DNA from: a virus
Strand: one strand, 5' to 3'
DNA: 62,147 nucleotides
Virus record (IMG/VR): IMGVR_UViG_3300047472_000433
Coordinates: 1-62,147 of that record
Shown here: positions 31,486-39,881 of the stretch, piece by piece
Layout: each line of letters starts with the position of its first letter
Position numbering within the stretch: the stretch's first letter is position 1
Position numbers and translations under genes: made by a program
Notes under the pieces: model-generated
What the model was told of the DNA's origin: nothing
What the model saw: the letters and a program-made list of their open reading frames with translations, nothing else
Database searches by the model: none

Positions 31486-32930
31486 GCTGCGACCGGTGCT
31501 TTAGCCGGCACCGCAGGATCGACGACGGGCGCTGCGCCAGGCATCGGGACCGAGAACATCGGTGGCTCCAGTTCGATCTTTGCCTGGACATCAATCCAGA
31601 CCAGATCGGGGTTCACGATGCCGTACCGCTGCATCTCCGCGAAGGCATCCTCTTTCGACAGCAGGCCGTTGTTGACGATCTGGATCAGGGCGATGACAAA
31701 CGGCGCGGCGGTGGCCAGCACTGAGTCGGACGAGAAGTCGTCGAAGATGTCGACGTTGCCCTTGTAGACCATCTTCATCCAGGTGTGCATGATGCCGATG
31801 GCATTGTCGAGCGCGTCTTCCAGCCCCTCGACCATGCGCGACAGTTGGCATTTCGCTTCGCTGTCCTCGATGTTGTTCTGGGTCGCCGTGGTGCTGACCT
31901 GCGTCTCGACCAGCAACTCGGCGCCCATGGCGCGCATCTGGTTCTCGAGACCATCAAGAGCCTCTTGTCCAGCCCCGATCGCGGCGCCGCTGTGCTCAAC
32001 GTACTTGGCATCACATCCCTGCGGCAATTCCAGCGCGGTACTCGCGCCGATAACGACCTTCGTTTCTTCGGTGACACCGATGATAGCCAGGATCGGCACG
32101 CGCGCCGTGTGCAGGATCGCGTCCTGATCGCTCGACGACTGCCAGTGCTTGATGTTCAGGTCAGCCAGGTCGCGCAGCGGCGGCACGGCAGTCATGAAGC
32201 CGGTCCGGCGCGTGTAGTACGTCACCAGCGGGATGAAGTCCAGCGACATCGTACCCTGCTGATGAACCACCCAATCGTCGCCGGTCGCGCTCTTGCGGTA
32301 TGTCGCCCAGGCGCCGATGGTCAGGACGCGGACCTGCGCGATGGCCTTCGTGCCGAAGTCGCCATCGTCTTCTTCGACCGACTCGCTGATGCGCAGCTGC
32401 GTCAGCACCTCGGCGCCGTTCGGACCCTTGGCGCTCTTCCAGCCCAGGATCTGTGCCGGCGTCAGGTGGACCAGGTACGGTCGCACGCCGGCAGCATCCT
32501 CCTGCGCCTTCGTCTTGTACAGCGGCTGCCCGTCTTCGCCCATCGTGACCGGGTTCTCGACCAGAATGTGCGTCAGCCCATATTTTAAGCCGGCCGTCAT
32601 CACGCTGGCAGCGAACACGGTCAGGTTATTGCCGCATTGGTCGATGTCGTCGAGCCAGACCTCGGCCGCCGGGTCAAAATCCTTGTGCTGCACGGCCTCG
32701 GCGAACGGCTTGGCGGCCATGTTCTCCAGCGTACGGCCCAGGCCGTTGAACAGCGTCGAGGTCTTGACGCGGTAATCGTAGCTCTGCTGGCTCTCGGCCG
32801 GGAACTTCGGCAGGTACTTCTCGCCCGCCGCGCGCATGGCGCCGGTGCCGCCGACCAGGGCGTCGATCTTTGCCCAATCCGACTGCATCGCGGCGACCGC
32901 GGCAGAGGTGTCGTTGACTTTGGTGGCCAT
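31482..32930 (-). CDS. Portal protein (DUF4055-like)
   Basis: 482 residues from ATG 32928-32930 (AAGGAAAGC upstream). Conserved words LPKFPAESQQSYDYRVKTSTLFNG and the C-terminal helical stem and crown region fit the DUF4055 group of portal proteins. It forms the dodecameric ring at the capsid vertex through which DNA enters and leaves. Order TerS-TerL-portal-MuF supports the call. Confidence 0.75.
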   Translation of the reverse strand: MATKVNDTSAAVAAMQSDWAKIDALVGGTGAMRAAGEKYLPKFPAESQQSYDYRVKTSTLFNGLGRTLENMAAKPFAEAVQHKDFDPAAEVWLDDIDQCGNNLTVFAASVMTAGLKYGLTHILVENPVTMGEDGQPLYKTKAQEDAAGVRPYLVHLTPAQILGWKSAKGPNGAEVLTQLRISESVEEDDGDFGTKAIAQVRVLTIGAWATYRKSATGDDWVVHQQGTMSLDFIPLVTYYTRRTGFMTAVPPLRDLADLNIKHWQSSSDQDAILHTARVPILAIIGVTEETKVVIGASTALELPQGCDAKYVEHSGAAIGAGQEALDGLENQMRAMGAELLVETQVSTTATQNNIEDSEAKCQLSRMVEGLEDALDNAIGIMHTWMKMVYKGNVDIFDDFSSDSVLATAAPFVIALIQIVNNGLLSKEDAFAEMQRYGIVNPDLVWIDVQAKIELEPPMFSVPMPGAAPVVDPAVPAKAPVAA

Positions 32931-32943
32931 GCTTTCCTTGCTA

Positions 32944-34224
32944 TTAAATGTGCAACTCGCTCGTGCGCACAATGCGCTTGACGATCGGCCAGCGCTTCAC
33001 GATGAAGTAGCCGTTTGCGTCGTTCGGATGGTCATGCCCGGTTTTCTTATCGGGTTGCCCATCCTTGCCCCATACCTGCTGCTCGAGCGCTTCGGTCGTT
33101 GTCGGGCACAGGTCAGTGTTGATCTTCCACTGGCGCTCGCCGGCAGCGTTCAAAATCATCGCGTTGTAGGCGTTGACCCGATCTTTTACGGCCGGGTTCG
33201 CCGGGTTCGCCTCGATCTGGAAGCCGGCCGCGCGCAGGATCGACAGGTCGGACTCGCTGGCATCTTTACTACTGGTGTTCGCGCCAGAGGCATCTGGGTA
33301 AATAATCACCTGATGGCCCTTGTCCTTGAAATCTTCTTTCAAGATCCTAGCCATGGCCGGCGTGTCGCGGACTTTCACGCGCTCGGCCAGCGTCAGCGGC
33401 AGCCCATCGCGTATCACATTGATGCAGGCGGTCATGTTCTGGACGTTGAAGTCGAGCCCAACGCGCAGCACCTCGCCCGGCTTGATGATCTCGTCCGTAT
33501 GATTCAATTTTCTGTCGAAGTCGGCATAGATACTGCCGCTTGCCAAGTTGGTGAATTGGCCCTTCAGGTAAGCTGCGATCAGCGCAGGCGGATATGACTC
33601 AAACAGCGACGAGATATAGTCGTCGGGCAAATTCAGTTCGTTGTCGTACGTGCTGGCCTGGATCAAGCCATACAGCCCGGCCAGCGACGGCTTGTCGCGG
33701 ATCGCCTTCACGAACTGCTGGTAGACGAACTTGAATCCCTCGGGCGTCGTCGTCACGTCGATGCCGTTCAGCAGGCCCGGTACCTTGTAGCGCATGCGGG
33801 CAATGATCTTGCGCCAGGCCGTCTCGGCCTTCTTCAACGTCATCACGTCCAGCTCGTCGATCAGCGCGTGGCCGATCTTGAAGCCGACGATCGTCTCCGG
33901 CTTTTCCATCGAGCGACAGATGACCGTGCCGCGATAGCGCCGGCCTTCGAACACCTCGACCTCGTGGTCGGCGATCTTGATCTTGGCGCGCAAGCCCATC
34001 GCCGCCGTGACTTCCTCGATCGTCGGATAGAAGATGTCCCGGATCTGCGGGTAGGTCGGCGCGAAGTAGCCTTGATTGATGCCTGGCCATTGCCAGAAAT
34101 GGGCGCAGATGCCGGCGCAGCCGACAAACGTCTTGCCGCTGCCGAAGCCGGCGACGTAGGCCTTGAACTTGTGCGGCAGTTGCAGGAACTCGGCTTGCGG
34201 GACGTTCAGGTCAAGATTGATCAT
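32944..34224 (-). CDS. Terminase large subunit
   Basis: 426 residues. N-terminal ATPase: Walker A GFGSGKT (residues 26-32) and Walker B HALIDELD; C-terminal RNase H-like nuclease with acidic residues in VGLDFNVQN, IYPDASG and NDANGYF. It packages DNA and cuts the concatemer. The frame is open to 34248; the ATG at 34224 (INLDLNVPQAEF) is preferred. It overlaps TerS. Confidence 0.9.
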   Translation of the reverse strand: MINLDLNVPQAEFLQLPHKFKAYVAGFGSGKTFVGCAGICAHFWQWPGINQGYFAPTYPQIRDIFYPTIEEVTAAMGLRAKIKIADHEVEVFEGRRYRGTVICRSMEKPETIVGFKIGHALIDELDVMTLKKAETAWRKIIARMRYKVPGLLNGIDVTTTPEGFKFVYQQFVKAIRDKPSLAGLYGLIQASTYDNELNLPDDYISSLFESYPPALIAAYLKGQFTNLASGSIYADFDRKLNHTDEIIKPGEVLRVGLDFNVQNMTACINVIRDGLPLTLAERVKVRDTPAMARILKEDFKDKGHQVIIYPDASGANTSSKDASESDLSILRAAGFQIEANPANPAVKDRVNAYNAMILNAAGERQWKINTDLCPTTTEALEQQVWGKDGQPDKKTGHDHPNDANGYFIVKRWPIVKRIVRTSELHI

Positions 34225-34765
34225 CGTCATCGTCGTAGCGCTTCGCATCCTTCACGCCGAACGTGATCGCAACCGGCGTTGGCTTGTCGTCGTCGGGCTT
34301 CATGTCCTTGTTCGCCTTGAGCAAGCCAATCGGTATCTCTGCCGCGGAGTTGGCCAGGTTAGTCAGGACCGCAATTCCCTTGAGCGCGAGCATGCTCTTA
34401 TCATCGAGCGGCGCAGCGTCGTCGATCTCAGACACCTTGGCGTGGGCGATACCTGACAATCGATGCGCGGTGGCGGCGCCGTATCGTGCGGCGCCGGCCA
34501 TGTGCATCGAGATTTCCTTGAGCTCGTCGGCCAAAGTGCGCGCACTAATCTGCGCACCAATCGGCAGCGCACTAAACGCCGTCTCTGCTGCAACCAGTTG
34601 ATTTGCAACATCTTTTATTTGTTTCGTCTGCGCACCAAAGCGTTTTCTAATAACCGCTTCGGATACACCGAACTCGCGGGCCAGCGCCCTACCCGCCTCA
34701 CCAGCCAGGAGGCGCTTGCCAATCTCCGACCACTGCTTTTCTGTCAGCGATGATTTGCGCCCCAT
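34211..34765 (-). CDS. Terminase small subunit
   Basis: 184 residues. N-terminal helix-turn-helix: SLTEKQWSEIGKRLLAGEAGRALAREFGVSEAVIRKRFG, followed by helices (about 50-130) and an acidic tail (DDDDDQS). It recognises pac or cos DNA and hands it to TerL. Confidence 0.75.
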   Translation of the reverse strand: MGRKSSLTEKQWSEIGKRLLAGEAGRALAREFGVSEAVIRKRFGAQTKQIKDVANQLVAAETAFSALPIGAQISARTLADELKEISMHMAGAARYGAATAHRLSGIAHAKVSEIDDAAPLDDKSMLALKGIAVLTNLANSAAEIPIGLLKANKDMKPDDDKPTPVAITFGVKDAKRYDDDDDQS

Positions 34766-34798
34766 GGTGTGACTTCCGTATGAATACCTCCTCGGCGA

Positions 34799-35044
34799 TT
34801 ACGCTGGCTCGACCATCAGGGAGACCGGCGGCATCGTGCGACCGATCACCCACAGCGCAATAGCGGCACCTTCCGCGAGCAATGCCAACTCGTTGGCGGA
34901 AGGCTTCCAATACGACACCACGGCGGGCACGCCATCGCACTCGGTATGCGTGACCGGCAAAGCGCCGCATGGCAACTCGTTCTGGTCCCAGCCCGCCGGA
35001 GCGCCCAGCACGCCGTTATTGCTGGAATGCTGCATCTTGTTCAT
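34799..35044 (-). CDS. Small hypothetical phage protein
   Basis: 81 residues from ATG 35042-35044 with AAAGGTG upstream; the rest of the longer frame lacks a start. It contains APAGWDQNELPCGALPVT and a hydrophobic helix near 52-68 (ELALLAEGAAIALWVIG). Function unknown. It sits between the Ig-like small gene and TerS. Confidence 0.55.
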   Translation of the reverse strand: MNKMQHSSNNGVLGAPAGWDQNELPCGALPVTHTECDGVPAVVSYWKPSANELALLAEGAAIALWVIGRTMPPVSLMVEPA

Positions 35045-35186
35045 GGCTTCACCTTTGTCGCCGCCTGCTCCCAGCGGGTGACGCGATAGTTTGCGCCCGG
35101 AACTCCCCTGGGTCTTTGCTACATCGGCGAGCTGCGTCCGCTGTTTCAAGCCCCACCGCTGGAACGCTCTGGCGGGTTCGCTGAAT

Positions 35187-35516
35187 TTAAGCGGCTGGCG
35201 CGGCAGCGTCAGGTACGTCGGAGGTGATTTCGCCCGAGACGATCGGCAGCGGCGCGATAACCAGGTCGGCGGTGATGGTAACGCCATCGGCCAGGACCAC
35301 GACGGTGGCAGCGCCGGAATCCCCGGACAGCGTGGCGACGGCGCTCAGGCCGTCAGCTGCGACCGCGAGGCTGGCCAACGTCGAGGCGTCGGTGGTACCG
35401 GGGTTGACGACCGACCAGGCGGCCAGCGCGAGTGGGGCCTCGACTTCGCCGTCGGCGGCCTTGAACGTGGCCTTGAGGTTGATCGGGGGGTGGTTGCGGG
35501 TGACGTTGATGCTCAT
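35187..35516 (-). CDS. Small Ig-like phage protein
   Basis: 109 residues from ATG 35514-35516 (AAAGG upstream). Beta-rich with V/T/A alternation. An in-frame ATG at 35630 would add a basic helical extension. Function unknown; probably a structural or decoration protein. Confidence 0.5.
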   Translation of the reverse strand: MSINVTRNHPPINLKATFKAADGEVEAPLALAAWSVVNPGTTDASTLASLAVAADGLSAVATLSGDSGAATVVVLADGVTITADLVIAPLPIVSGEITSDVPDAAAPAA

Positions 35517-35673
35517 GGTGGAGACCTTTGTGGGAATGCCGTCGCACAGGACAGCGAAGTGAAAATCGCACAACGGTTCGATGTGCGAGCGGAAAAAGTG
35601 ATTGAGCAGCTTGGTGATCAGCTTGAGCATGCGGCGCCTCGTTTGGTGTTGCGAGAAGCGCGAGCTGCGCCGT

Positions 35674-35841
35674 TTAATTTCGTTCGTCGCCATCGGCCCG
35701 CGACTGGCGCTCGGCGTCAATCATCGTCCAGCCAAGTTCCCGTCGAATCTCTTCTCGCGTCGGCGGCACGTCCTGCTCGGGAATGTCATGCGGGTGCTGC
35801 TCGCGCGTCTGCTGCTTGGTCGGCGGCGTGATAGCGGTCAT
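35674..35841 (-). CDS. Small hypothetical protein
   Basis: 55 residues, starting MTAITPPTKQQ with a charged helix EEIRRELGWTMIDAERQ. It is in a gap between better-defined genes and shows strong third-position G/C, so it is probably real. Function unknown. Confidence 0.45.
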   Translation of the reverse strand: MTAITPPTKQQTREQHPHDIPEQDVPPTREEIRRELGWTMIDAERQSRADGDERN

Positions 35842-35913
35842 GGCAGCCTGCGAAGTGAGCGCGGAAATGCAAAAAGCCCGCGACCGTTAGGAGGCAGGCT
35901 TAACAATTACCCG

Positions 35914-35941
35914 AATCTATCTGATAGGTGGTAAAACACAA
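35914..35941 (-). promoter_or_regulatory. Candidate late promoter
   Basis: On minus, TTGTGT (35936-35941), 16-bp spacer and TAGATT (35914-35919). It is between the possible antiterminator gene (35984-36559) and the first late genes, where lambdoid phages keep PR'. Weak match; position is the main argument. Confidence 0.35.
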
Positions 35942-35942
35942 A

Positions 35943-35968
35943 ACCGATTTCCCATAGGAGAATCGGCC
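35943..35968 (-). terminator. Possible terminator after antiterminator-like gene
   Basis: On minus, CCGATT-...-AATCGG followed by TTTTGTGTTTT. It ends the early leftward transcript at the start of the late operon. Confidence 0.5.
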
Positions 35969-35983
35969 AGCACAGAAATGGTA

Positions 35984-36559
35984 CTACCAAAAAGCGCGGG
36001 TGGCAACGTTTTTCGATAATTTTTCGCTCAATGCTTCTTCGGCCTGCGGCAAGATCGCCGTGAAGTCCATATTGGGGAAACTCCAGACGCTGGTCATATT
36101 GCACCGGCGCCAGATAGCCGCCTTGAAGTCGCGCGGCAGGCTGTTGATCATCGCGTCTGTGGCCATGGCGATCTCACGCGACACCCGGTTTGCCGCGGCA
36201 TCGGCGGCCGCGGCCGCAACATCGAATCCATCATGCTGCTCGCCTTCTTCGGCGCCGCCGTGGATTCCGGCTTGGCTCTTTGCGCCCAGGTCGCGGTCAT
36301 CCTGTTGCATCCATGACGTCCAGTGTCCGAGACAGATGTCGAGCGGCCCCGGCTCAATCCATGGCGCAACCTGAAGCGCGCGCGGCTCGGCGGGTTTCAC
36401 CGCCGCTTCGATCTGGGCGACCAGGGCCTTCGGATCGACATAGTCGTCGAAAATCACATCAGGCACTGGCGCCGTCTTGCCGCGCCAGTTCAGGGTCAAT
36501 TTCGGACGCGCCGACGCACCACCGTTTTGCTGCATGAAAAATTCATTGACCGCACCCAT
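35984..36559 (-). CDS. Possible late antiterminator (Q-like)
   Basis: 191 residues with GGGAGG upstream of the ATG. The C-terminal half has a WTSWMQQDDRDLGAK word, then a helix pair (INSLPRDFKAAIWRRC, ILPQAEEALSEKLSKN), loosely resembling phage antitermination Q/ArpU proteins (W-x-W, then two helices, one acting like HTH). It is the last gene before the late block and directly upstream of a terminator and candidate late promoter. The many terminators in the late operon require an antiterminator; this is the best placed candidate, but the sequence match is weak. Confidence 0.4.
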   Translation of the reverse strand: MGAVNEFFMQQNGGASARPKLTLNWRGKTAPVPDVIFDDYVDPKALVAQIEAAVKPAEPRALQVAPWIEPGPLDICLGHWTSWMQQDDRDLGAKSQAGIHGGAEEGEQHDGFDVAAAAADAAANRVSREIAMATDAMINSLPRDFKAAIWRRCNMTSVWSFPNMDFTAILPQAEEALSEKLSKNVATRAFW

Positions 36560-36641
36560 GGCACCTCCCGAAACAAGACCCTCCTACCTTACCATGCCGA
36601 AACAAATCCGTACAGAAAAATATTTACGCCTGGAATTGCAT

Positions 36642-36833
36642 TTACCGCCACTTTTTATTGACCTTCGGCGGCCGGCCCTTCGCCTTCCGCACCGACCTGA
36701 TGTCGCCGGCCAGCTTCACCGTTTCAGCCGGATCGCGGTAGCTGGCCGCCGGCAGCGCCCTACTCTTCTCCGGCGCCAGGCGCGCGCCGACGGTCATGAT
36801 GGCCAGCATTTCGTCCGGATCGATTGCGCTCAT
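36642..36833 (-). CDS. Small basic hypothetical protein
   Basis: 63 residues from ATG 36831-36833. The C-terminus is highly basic (RSVRKAKGRPPKVNKKWR). The start overlaps the stop of the upstream gene (36830). It may bind nucleic acid; the function is unknown. Confidence 0.5.
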   Translation of the reverse strand: MSAIDPDEMLAIMTVGARLAPEKSRALPAASYRDPAETVKLAGDIRSVRKAKGRPPKVNKKWR

Positions 36834-37261
36834 GCTGTACCTCGGTCGGATGGGCCTGTACCGTACAGGGCGGCCAACATCTGGTCGCACGCAGGGATGT
36901 GGCGCACCAGCCTGGGCTCTTGGTAGCCGGTGGCATCGCGCTCGGCACGTCGTCTCGCCAACTCGCGCGCCGGCCGCTCAAGTTCGAAAATGAACGCCGC
37001 GGCACGCCCAGCATCGCCGGCAAATTTGTAGGTAACGCGCGGCAGCGGCGGCGGCCCCGAATATTCGGCGATAATAATTTTCGCCGCGACCAGTTCATGG
37101 GCGTATTTCCTCGCCGCCTCTTTCGTCATAAATAGCAATTTAGCCATATCGCTATAGGACAGGTCCCGCTTCTGGATCTCGGTGATCAGCTTGCGGTGGT
37201 TCTCGGTGCGTCGAATGGTGGTGGCCGTCACGCGGGTGCGGCCGAGGAGTTGATCGATCAT
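36830..37261 (-). CDS. Winged-helix-like DNA-binding protein candidate
   Basis: 143 residues from ATG 37259-37261. The stretch RTENHRKLITEIQKRDLSYSDMAKLLFMTKEAARKYAHELVAAKIII reads as a winged helix-turn-helix (about 18-66), followed by FELERPARELARRRAERDATG. Overlaps neighbours by four bases on both sides. Probably a small early regulator. Confidence 0.5.
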   Translation of the reverse strand: MIDQLLGRTRVTATTIRRTENHRKLITEIQKRDLSYSDMAKLLFMTKEAARKYAHELVAAKIIIAEYSGPPPLPRVTYKFAGDAGRAAAFIFELERPARELARRRAERDATGYQEPRLVRHIPACDQMLAALYGTGPSDRGTA

Positions 37262-37671
37262 GCGGCACCTCGCAGTTGTTGGAGCGCCTTTGCGTGCGCC
37301 GCGGCGAGGGCCCCGGTCTCGATTTGTGGCAACGCACGTACGTAAAACGAAATGGCGATGCGGATAGCCTTGTATTCGCCGGTAGTCAGGTCCAACATTT
37401 CCGTCGGCCGCGCACAGGCGCTGCGCAGTGCCGTCCAGGCTTCGACCGCGACTACGTAGAGCTTTCGATTGCCCGATTGCGACCAGACGGCGGCGCTGGC
37501 CAGCAGGTGCTCGGTCAGAGTGTTGGCGAGCGACGTGGGGGCCGCACCGCGCTTTGCGGCATCGAGCGCAATCAGGACGAGGAGTGCGATCTGATCGGCA
37601 TCGTCGGCTTCGACGCGTCGCTTGGCGCCGAGCAGCATCAGCGGGTCGAAGTGGATGGCGTCGCGCTTCAT
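37258..37671 (-). CDS. Hypothetical early phage protein
   Basis: 137 residues from ATG 37669-37671. All-helical composition with conserved DADQIALLVLIALDAAKRG and LLASAAVWSQSGNRKLYVVA. Function unknown. ATGA overlaps upstream and downstream place it in a coupled string of early genes. Confidence 0.5.
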   Translation of the reverse strand: MKRDAIHFDPLMLLGAKRRVEADDADQIALLVLIALDAAKRGAAPTSLANTLTEHLLASAAVWSQSGNRKLYVVAVEAWTALRSACARPTEMLDLTTGEYKAIRIAISFYVRALPQIETGALAAAHAKALQQLRGAA

Positions 37672-37787
37672 GGTTGCACGCCACAGAGCACGATGTCGCC
37701 CCACCACCCGTCACGCGGGACGCCAATTACCTGTGCCAACACGAGGGCAGTGATGATGCGACGGACTGCGAAGTGGCGCGTTTTCAT
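37668..37787 (-). CDS. Very small protein in a coupled operon
   Basis: 39 residues with a hydrophobic segment (RIITALVLAQVIGV). Its ATG overlaps the stop of the DUF1064-like gene and its stop overlaps the next ATG, so it fills the gap exactly. This is the main reason to accept it. Confidence 0.5.
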   Translation of the reverse strand: MKTRHFAVRRIITALVLAQVIGVPRDGWWGDIVLCGVQP

Positions 37788-38131
37788 GAGAAATCCTCCA
37801 CCTTCCATCCGCCACCAGCTTTCTTCGGCAGCACCTGCACTGCGATGAAGCGCAGCGGGTACATATCGGCCGCGATCTTGATCTTGGCGCGCGCGTCGTC
37901 CTGCCAGAAACCTTTGACCTCGTGCGCTTCCAGCTCGCCGCTGGCGAGCATCACCGCGAAGTCGGGTGTGTAAAACGTGTTGTCGGCCAAGCGGAATTTC
38001 AGGCCCTCGAACTTAAACCAAGCGATTTCGCCGGCGGCGCGGCGAAGCTCGAGCGTTGCCGCGTATGCTGCTTCCGTTTTGTTCATGGCGCCGGTCTTGA
38101 GCCGACCGAGCGCCTGCAATGCGTTTTTCAT
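37784..38131 (-). CDS. DUF1064-like nuclease-fold protein
   Basis: 115 residues with the pattern TEAAYAATLELRRAAGEI, FRLADNTFYTPDFAVM, EAHEVKGFWQDDARAKIKIAADMYP. This fits DUF1064, small phage proteins with a PD-(D/E)xK-like core (D in TPDF, E and K in HEVKG). Possible DNA-processing role in replication or recombination. Confidence 0.65.
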   Translation of the reverse strand: MKNALQALGRLKTGAMNKTEAAYAATLELRRAAGEIAWFKFEGLKFRLADNTFYTPDFAVMLASGELEAHEVKGFWQDDARAKIKIAADMYPLRFIAVQVLPKKAGGGWKVEDFS

Positions 38132-38220
38132 TTAGAGCCTTTCTGAGGCGAAATTTTCGGCAGGGACATCACTTCGTACCGGGCAGCATGCTTGCGCGGC
38201 GTGGCGGTGCCGCAGATCAA
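38128..38220 (-). CDS. Possible very small ORF between replication genes
   Basis: A 30-codon frame that would start at TTG overlapping the replication gene stop (TTGA) and ends overlapping the DUF1064 start (ATGA). The basic end (KISPQKGSK) and perfect coupling make it plausible; no SD is evident. Confidence 0.3.
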   Translation of the reverse strand: MICGTATPRKHAARYEVMSLPKISPQKGSK

Positions 38221-38978
38221 GCCCGTGCATGCTTGCCTCCTGCTGGCCGACCTGCCTTTTGGAAATAATTGTCGACTCGACGCTGCAGCGCGGCCCGCTC
38301 TGCCCGCTCGGCTTCGATGCGCCGCTCGTGCTCGGCTTCGAGCTGGACCTCGCGCAGCGCGGCGGCCTCGGCCAGCATTTGCTTGATGCCGGCCAATTGC
38401 GCGCGCGCCTTGTCGTCGCCGGCAGGCGCGCCCTCTGGCGCCGGGAGTAAGGCGGCGACGGTTGGCGCAGGCAGTAGGCCGGCGACCGACGCGCGGCCCA
38501 GCACGGCGGCACGCCTCGTCAGGTCCCAGCCGATCGACGCCGACCAGGTGGCCGGCTGGCGCGCCGCCCGCGCCTCGGCGACCAGCCGGGCATACGCCTC
38601 CTTGAACGCCATGCGGGCGCCTACCTCGTCGCCAAGATCGAGGATCGGCCTGGCCAGCGCGAACGCCTGCGCACATTCGGCGGTCCAGACGACGGTATCG
38701 CCTTCGTCCTGGCTGGTCACGGCGATGGCCCATGCCTCCTCGGCACCAGGCCGGCCGTCCATCAACCTGCAGCGCATGGCGATGCCGGCCGCCACCGGGG
38801 CAAACTCGCCGTTCTCATCGCAGTAGGCCTGCATCGCGGCCTCGATGACCGGGAACGCGAAGAGCTCGACCTTCGCCAGCCAGACCTTGATGATCGCCGG
38901 CTCGGGCAGCGGTTTGCCGTAGGACGCCAGCGTTTCGGCGAGCAGCTGCATGAACTTCGGCTTGTCCGTGGCGTTCAT
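38217..38978 (-). CDS. Helicase loader-like replication protein candidate
   Basis: 253 residues. The N-terminal ~110 residues (FMQLLAETLASYGKPLPEPAIIKVWLAKVELFAFPVIEAAMQAYC) recall the small helical domain of phage helicase loaders and replication partners; residues about 205-245 are a charged coiled coil. It overlaps the initiator-like gene upstream, so a P-like helper is likely. No ATPase motif is present. Confidence 0.45.
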   Translation of the reverse strand: MNATDKPKFMQLLAETLASYGKPLPEPAIIKVWLAKVELFAFPVIEAAMQAYCDENGEFAPVAAGIAMRCRLMDGRPGAEEAWAIAVTSQDEGDTVVWTAECAQAFALARPILDLGDEVGARMAFKEAYARLVAEARAARQPATWSASIGWDLTRRAAVLGRASVAGLLPAPTVAALLPAPEGAPAGDDKARAQLAGIKQMLAEAAALREVQLEAEHERRIEAERAERAALQRRVDNYFQKAGRPAGGKHARA

Positions 38979-39880
38979 GCGCTCACCATGTCGATGATGT
39001 CGCCGGCTGGCGCGGAGCCGGTGAGCTCGGCCATGATCCGAGCGTTGGCCTGCTCGATGGTCTCGTTGCCGCCGCTGGCGCGCGCTTGGCCGGCGTCGTT
39101 GCGGATGAAGCGATCGATGTGGTCGGCGTCACGCAGGATCAGGCTCAGGCCGTTGTACATCGTCTTCGCGTCGTTCTGGCCCATGTTGTGCGGCGTTCGG
39201 GCGCATCCCCTGATCGCCTTGCAGATGTCGGCCGGCGAATAGCTTTTGAGCGTCCTGGCGATCAGCTTACGGCGTTTGTCGTCCAGCACCGATCGTGGCG
39301 AGTCCATCGTTTTTTGCCAATACTCGAAGATCGTCCGAACGTGGTCGAGCGGCTTTTGCTCGACATAGGTTTTCTCCTGTTCTTGTTCCTGTTCTTGTTC
39401 TTGTTCCTGTTCTTGGCTTGGGAGGGCCTTCGAAGGGGCTTCCGAGGGGCTCCCGAAATCACGCATGTTTTTCATGTTGAAAGCGGCGGCATATTTCTTG
39501 TAGAACCCGCGTAGATACTCGTTCTCCGGCAGATCGTCATAGTCCCGCTGAACGCCTGTGCACCGATTATCGTTAGCTGCCAAACGCTCCGCAATCTGGT
39601 AAGTAGCCATTTCGATAACCCAAACCATCTCCGCTTCATGGTCGTACGCGCAGAACCCCGCTTTGATGGCCCCTTGGAGGCCCTTAGAAGCCCCTTCCAA
39701 GCCCAGGCCAGTTTCGTGCGCAATGGTGACGATCGGCAGGTAATATAGGCCCAGCATGTTCGCGCTTGGCGCCGTCATCAGGTACATCCCGACGACCAGC
39801 GTCTCGATACCTTCCTTGCGCAGAGCCTTCCCAGTTTTGCCAATCCAGAATTTAGGACCGACCTTTGAATAGTCGCGCAT
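38975..39880 (-). CDS. Phage replication initiator-like protein (O-like)
   Basis: 301 residues from ATG 39878-39880. The N-terminal domain (about 1-120) resembles winged-helix phage replisome organisers (KEGIETLVVGMYLMTAPSANMLGLYYLPIVTIAHE), then a Glu-Gln repeat linker (about 155-172), then a C-terminal helical domain (EYWQKTMDSPRSVLDDKRRKLIARTLKSYS) as in DnaD-like partners. It probably binds the origin and recruits helicase through the following gene. Confidence 0.55.
   Translation of the reverse strand: MRDYSKVGPKFWIGKTGKALRKEGIETLVVGMYLMTAPSANMLGLYYLPIVTIAHETGLGLEGASKGLQGAIKAGFCAYDHEAEMVWVIEMATYQIAERLAANDNRCTGVQRDYDDLPENEYLRGFYKKYAAAFNMKNMRDFGSPSEAPSKALPSQEQEQEQEQEQEQEKTYVEQKPLDHVRTIFEYWQKTMDSPRSVLDDKRRKLIARTLKSYSPADICKAIRGCARTPHNMGQNDAKTMYNGLSLILRDADHIDRFIRNDAGQARASGGNETIEQANARIMAELTGSAPAGDIIDMVSA
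39374..39415 (-). repeat. Short tandem repeat coding for (EQ)n
   Basis: Alternating GAACAG/GAGCAG/GAACAA codons in the replication gene give a run of about eight EQ pairs. The tract can gain or lose units by slippage; it lies in a linker, so frame is retained in six-base steps. Confidence 0.75.
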
Positions 39881-39881
39881 G

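Noticed and set aside
36830-37726. Single 298-residue protein from a longer start at 37726
   Set aside because: The first half crosses coupled genes in other frames; only the part from 37261 looks coding.
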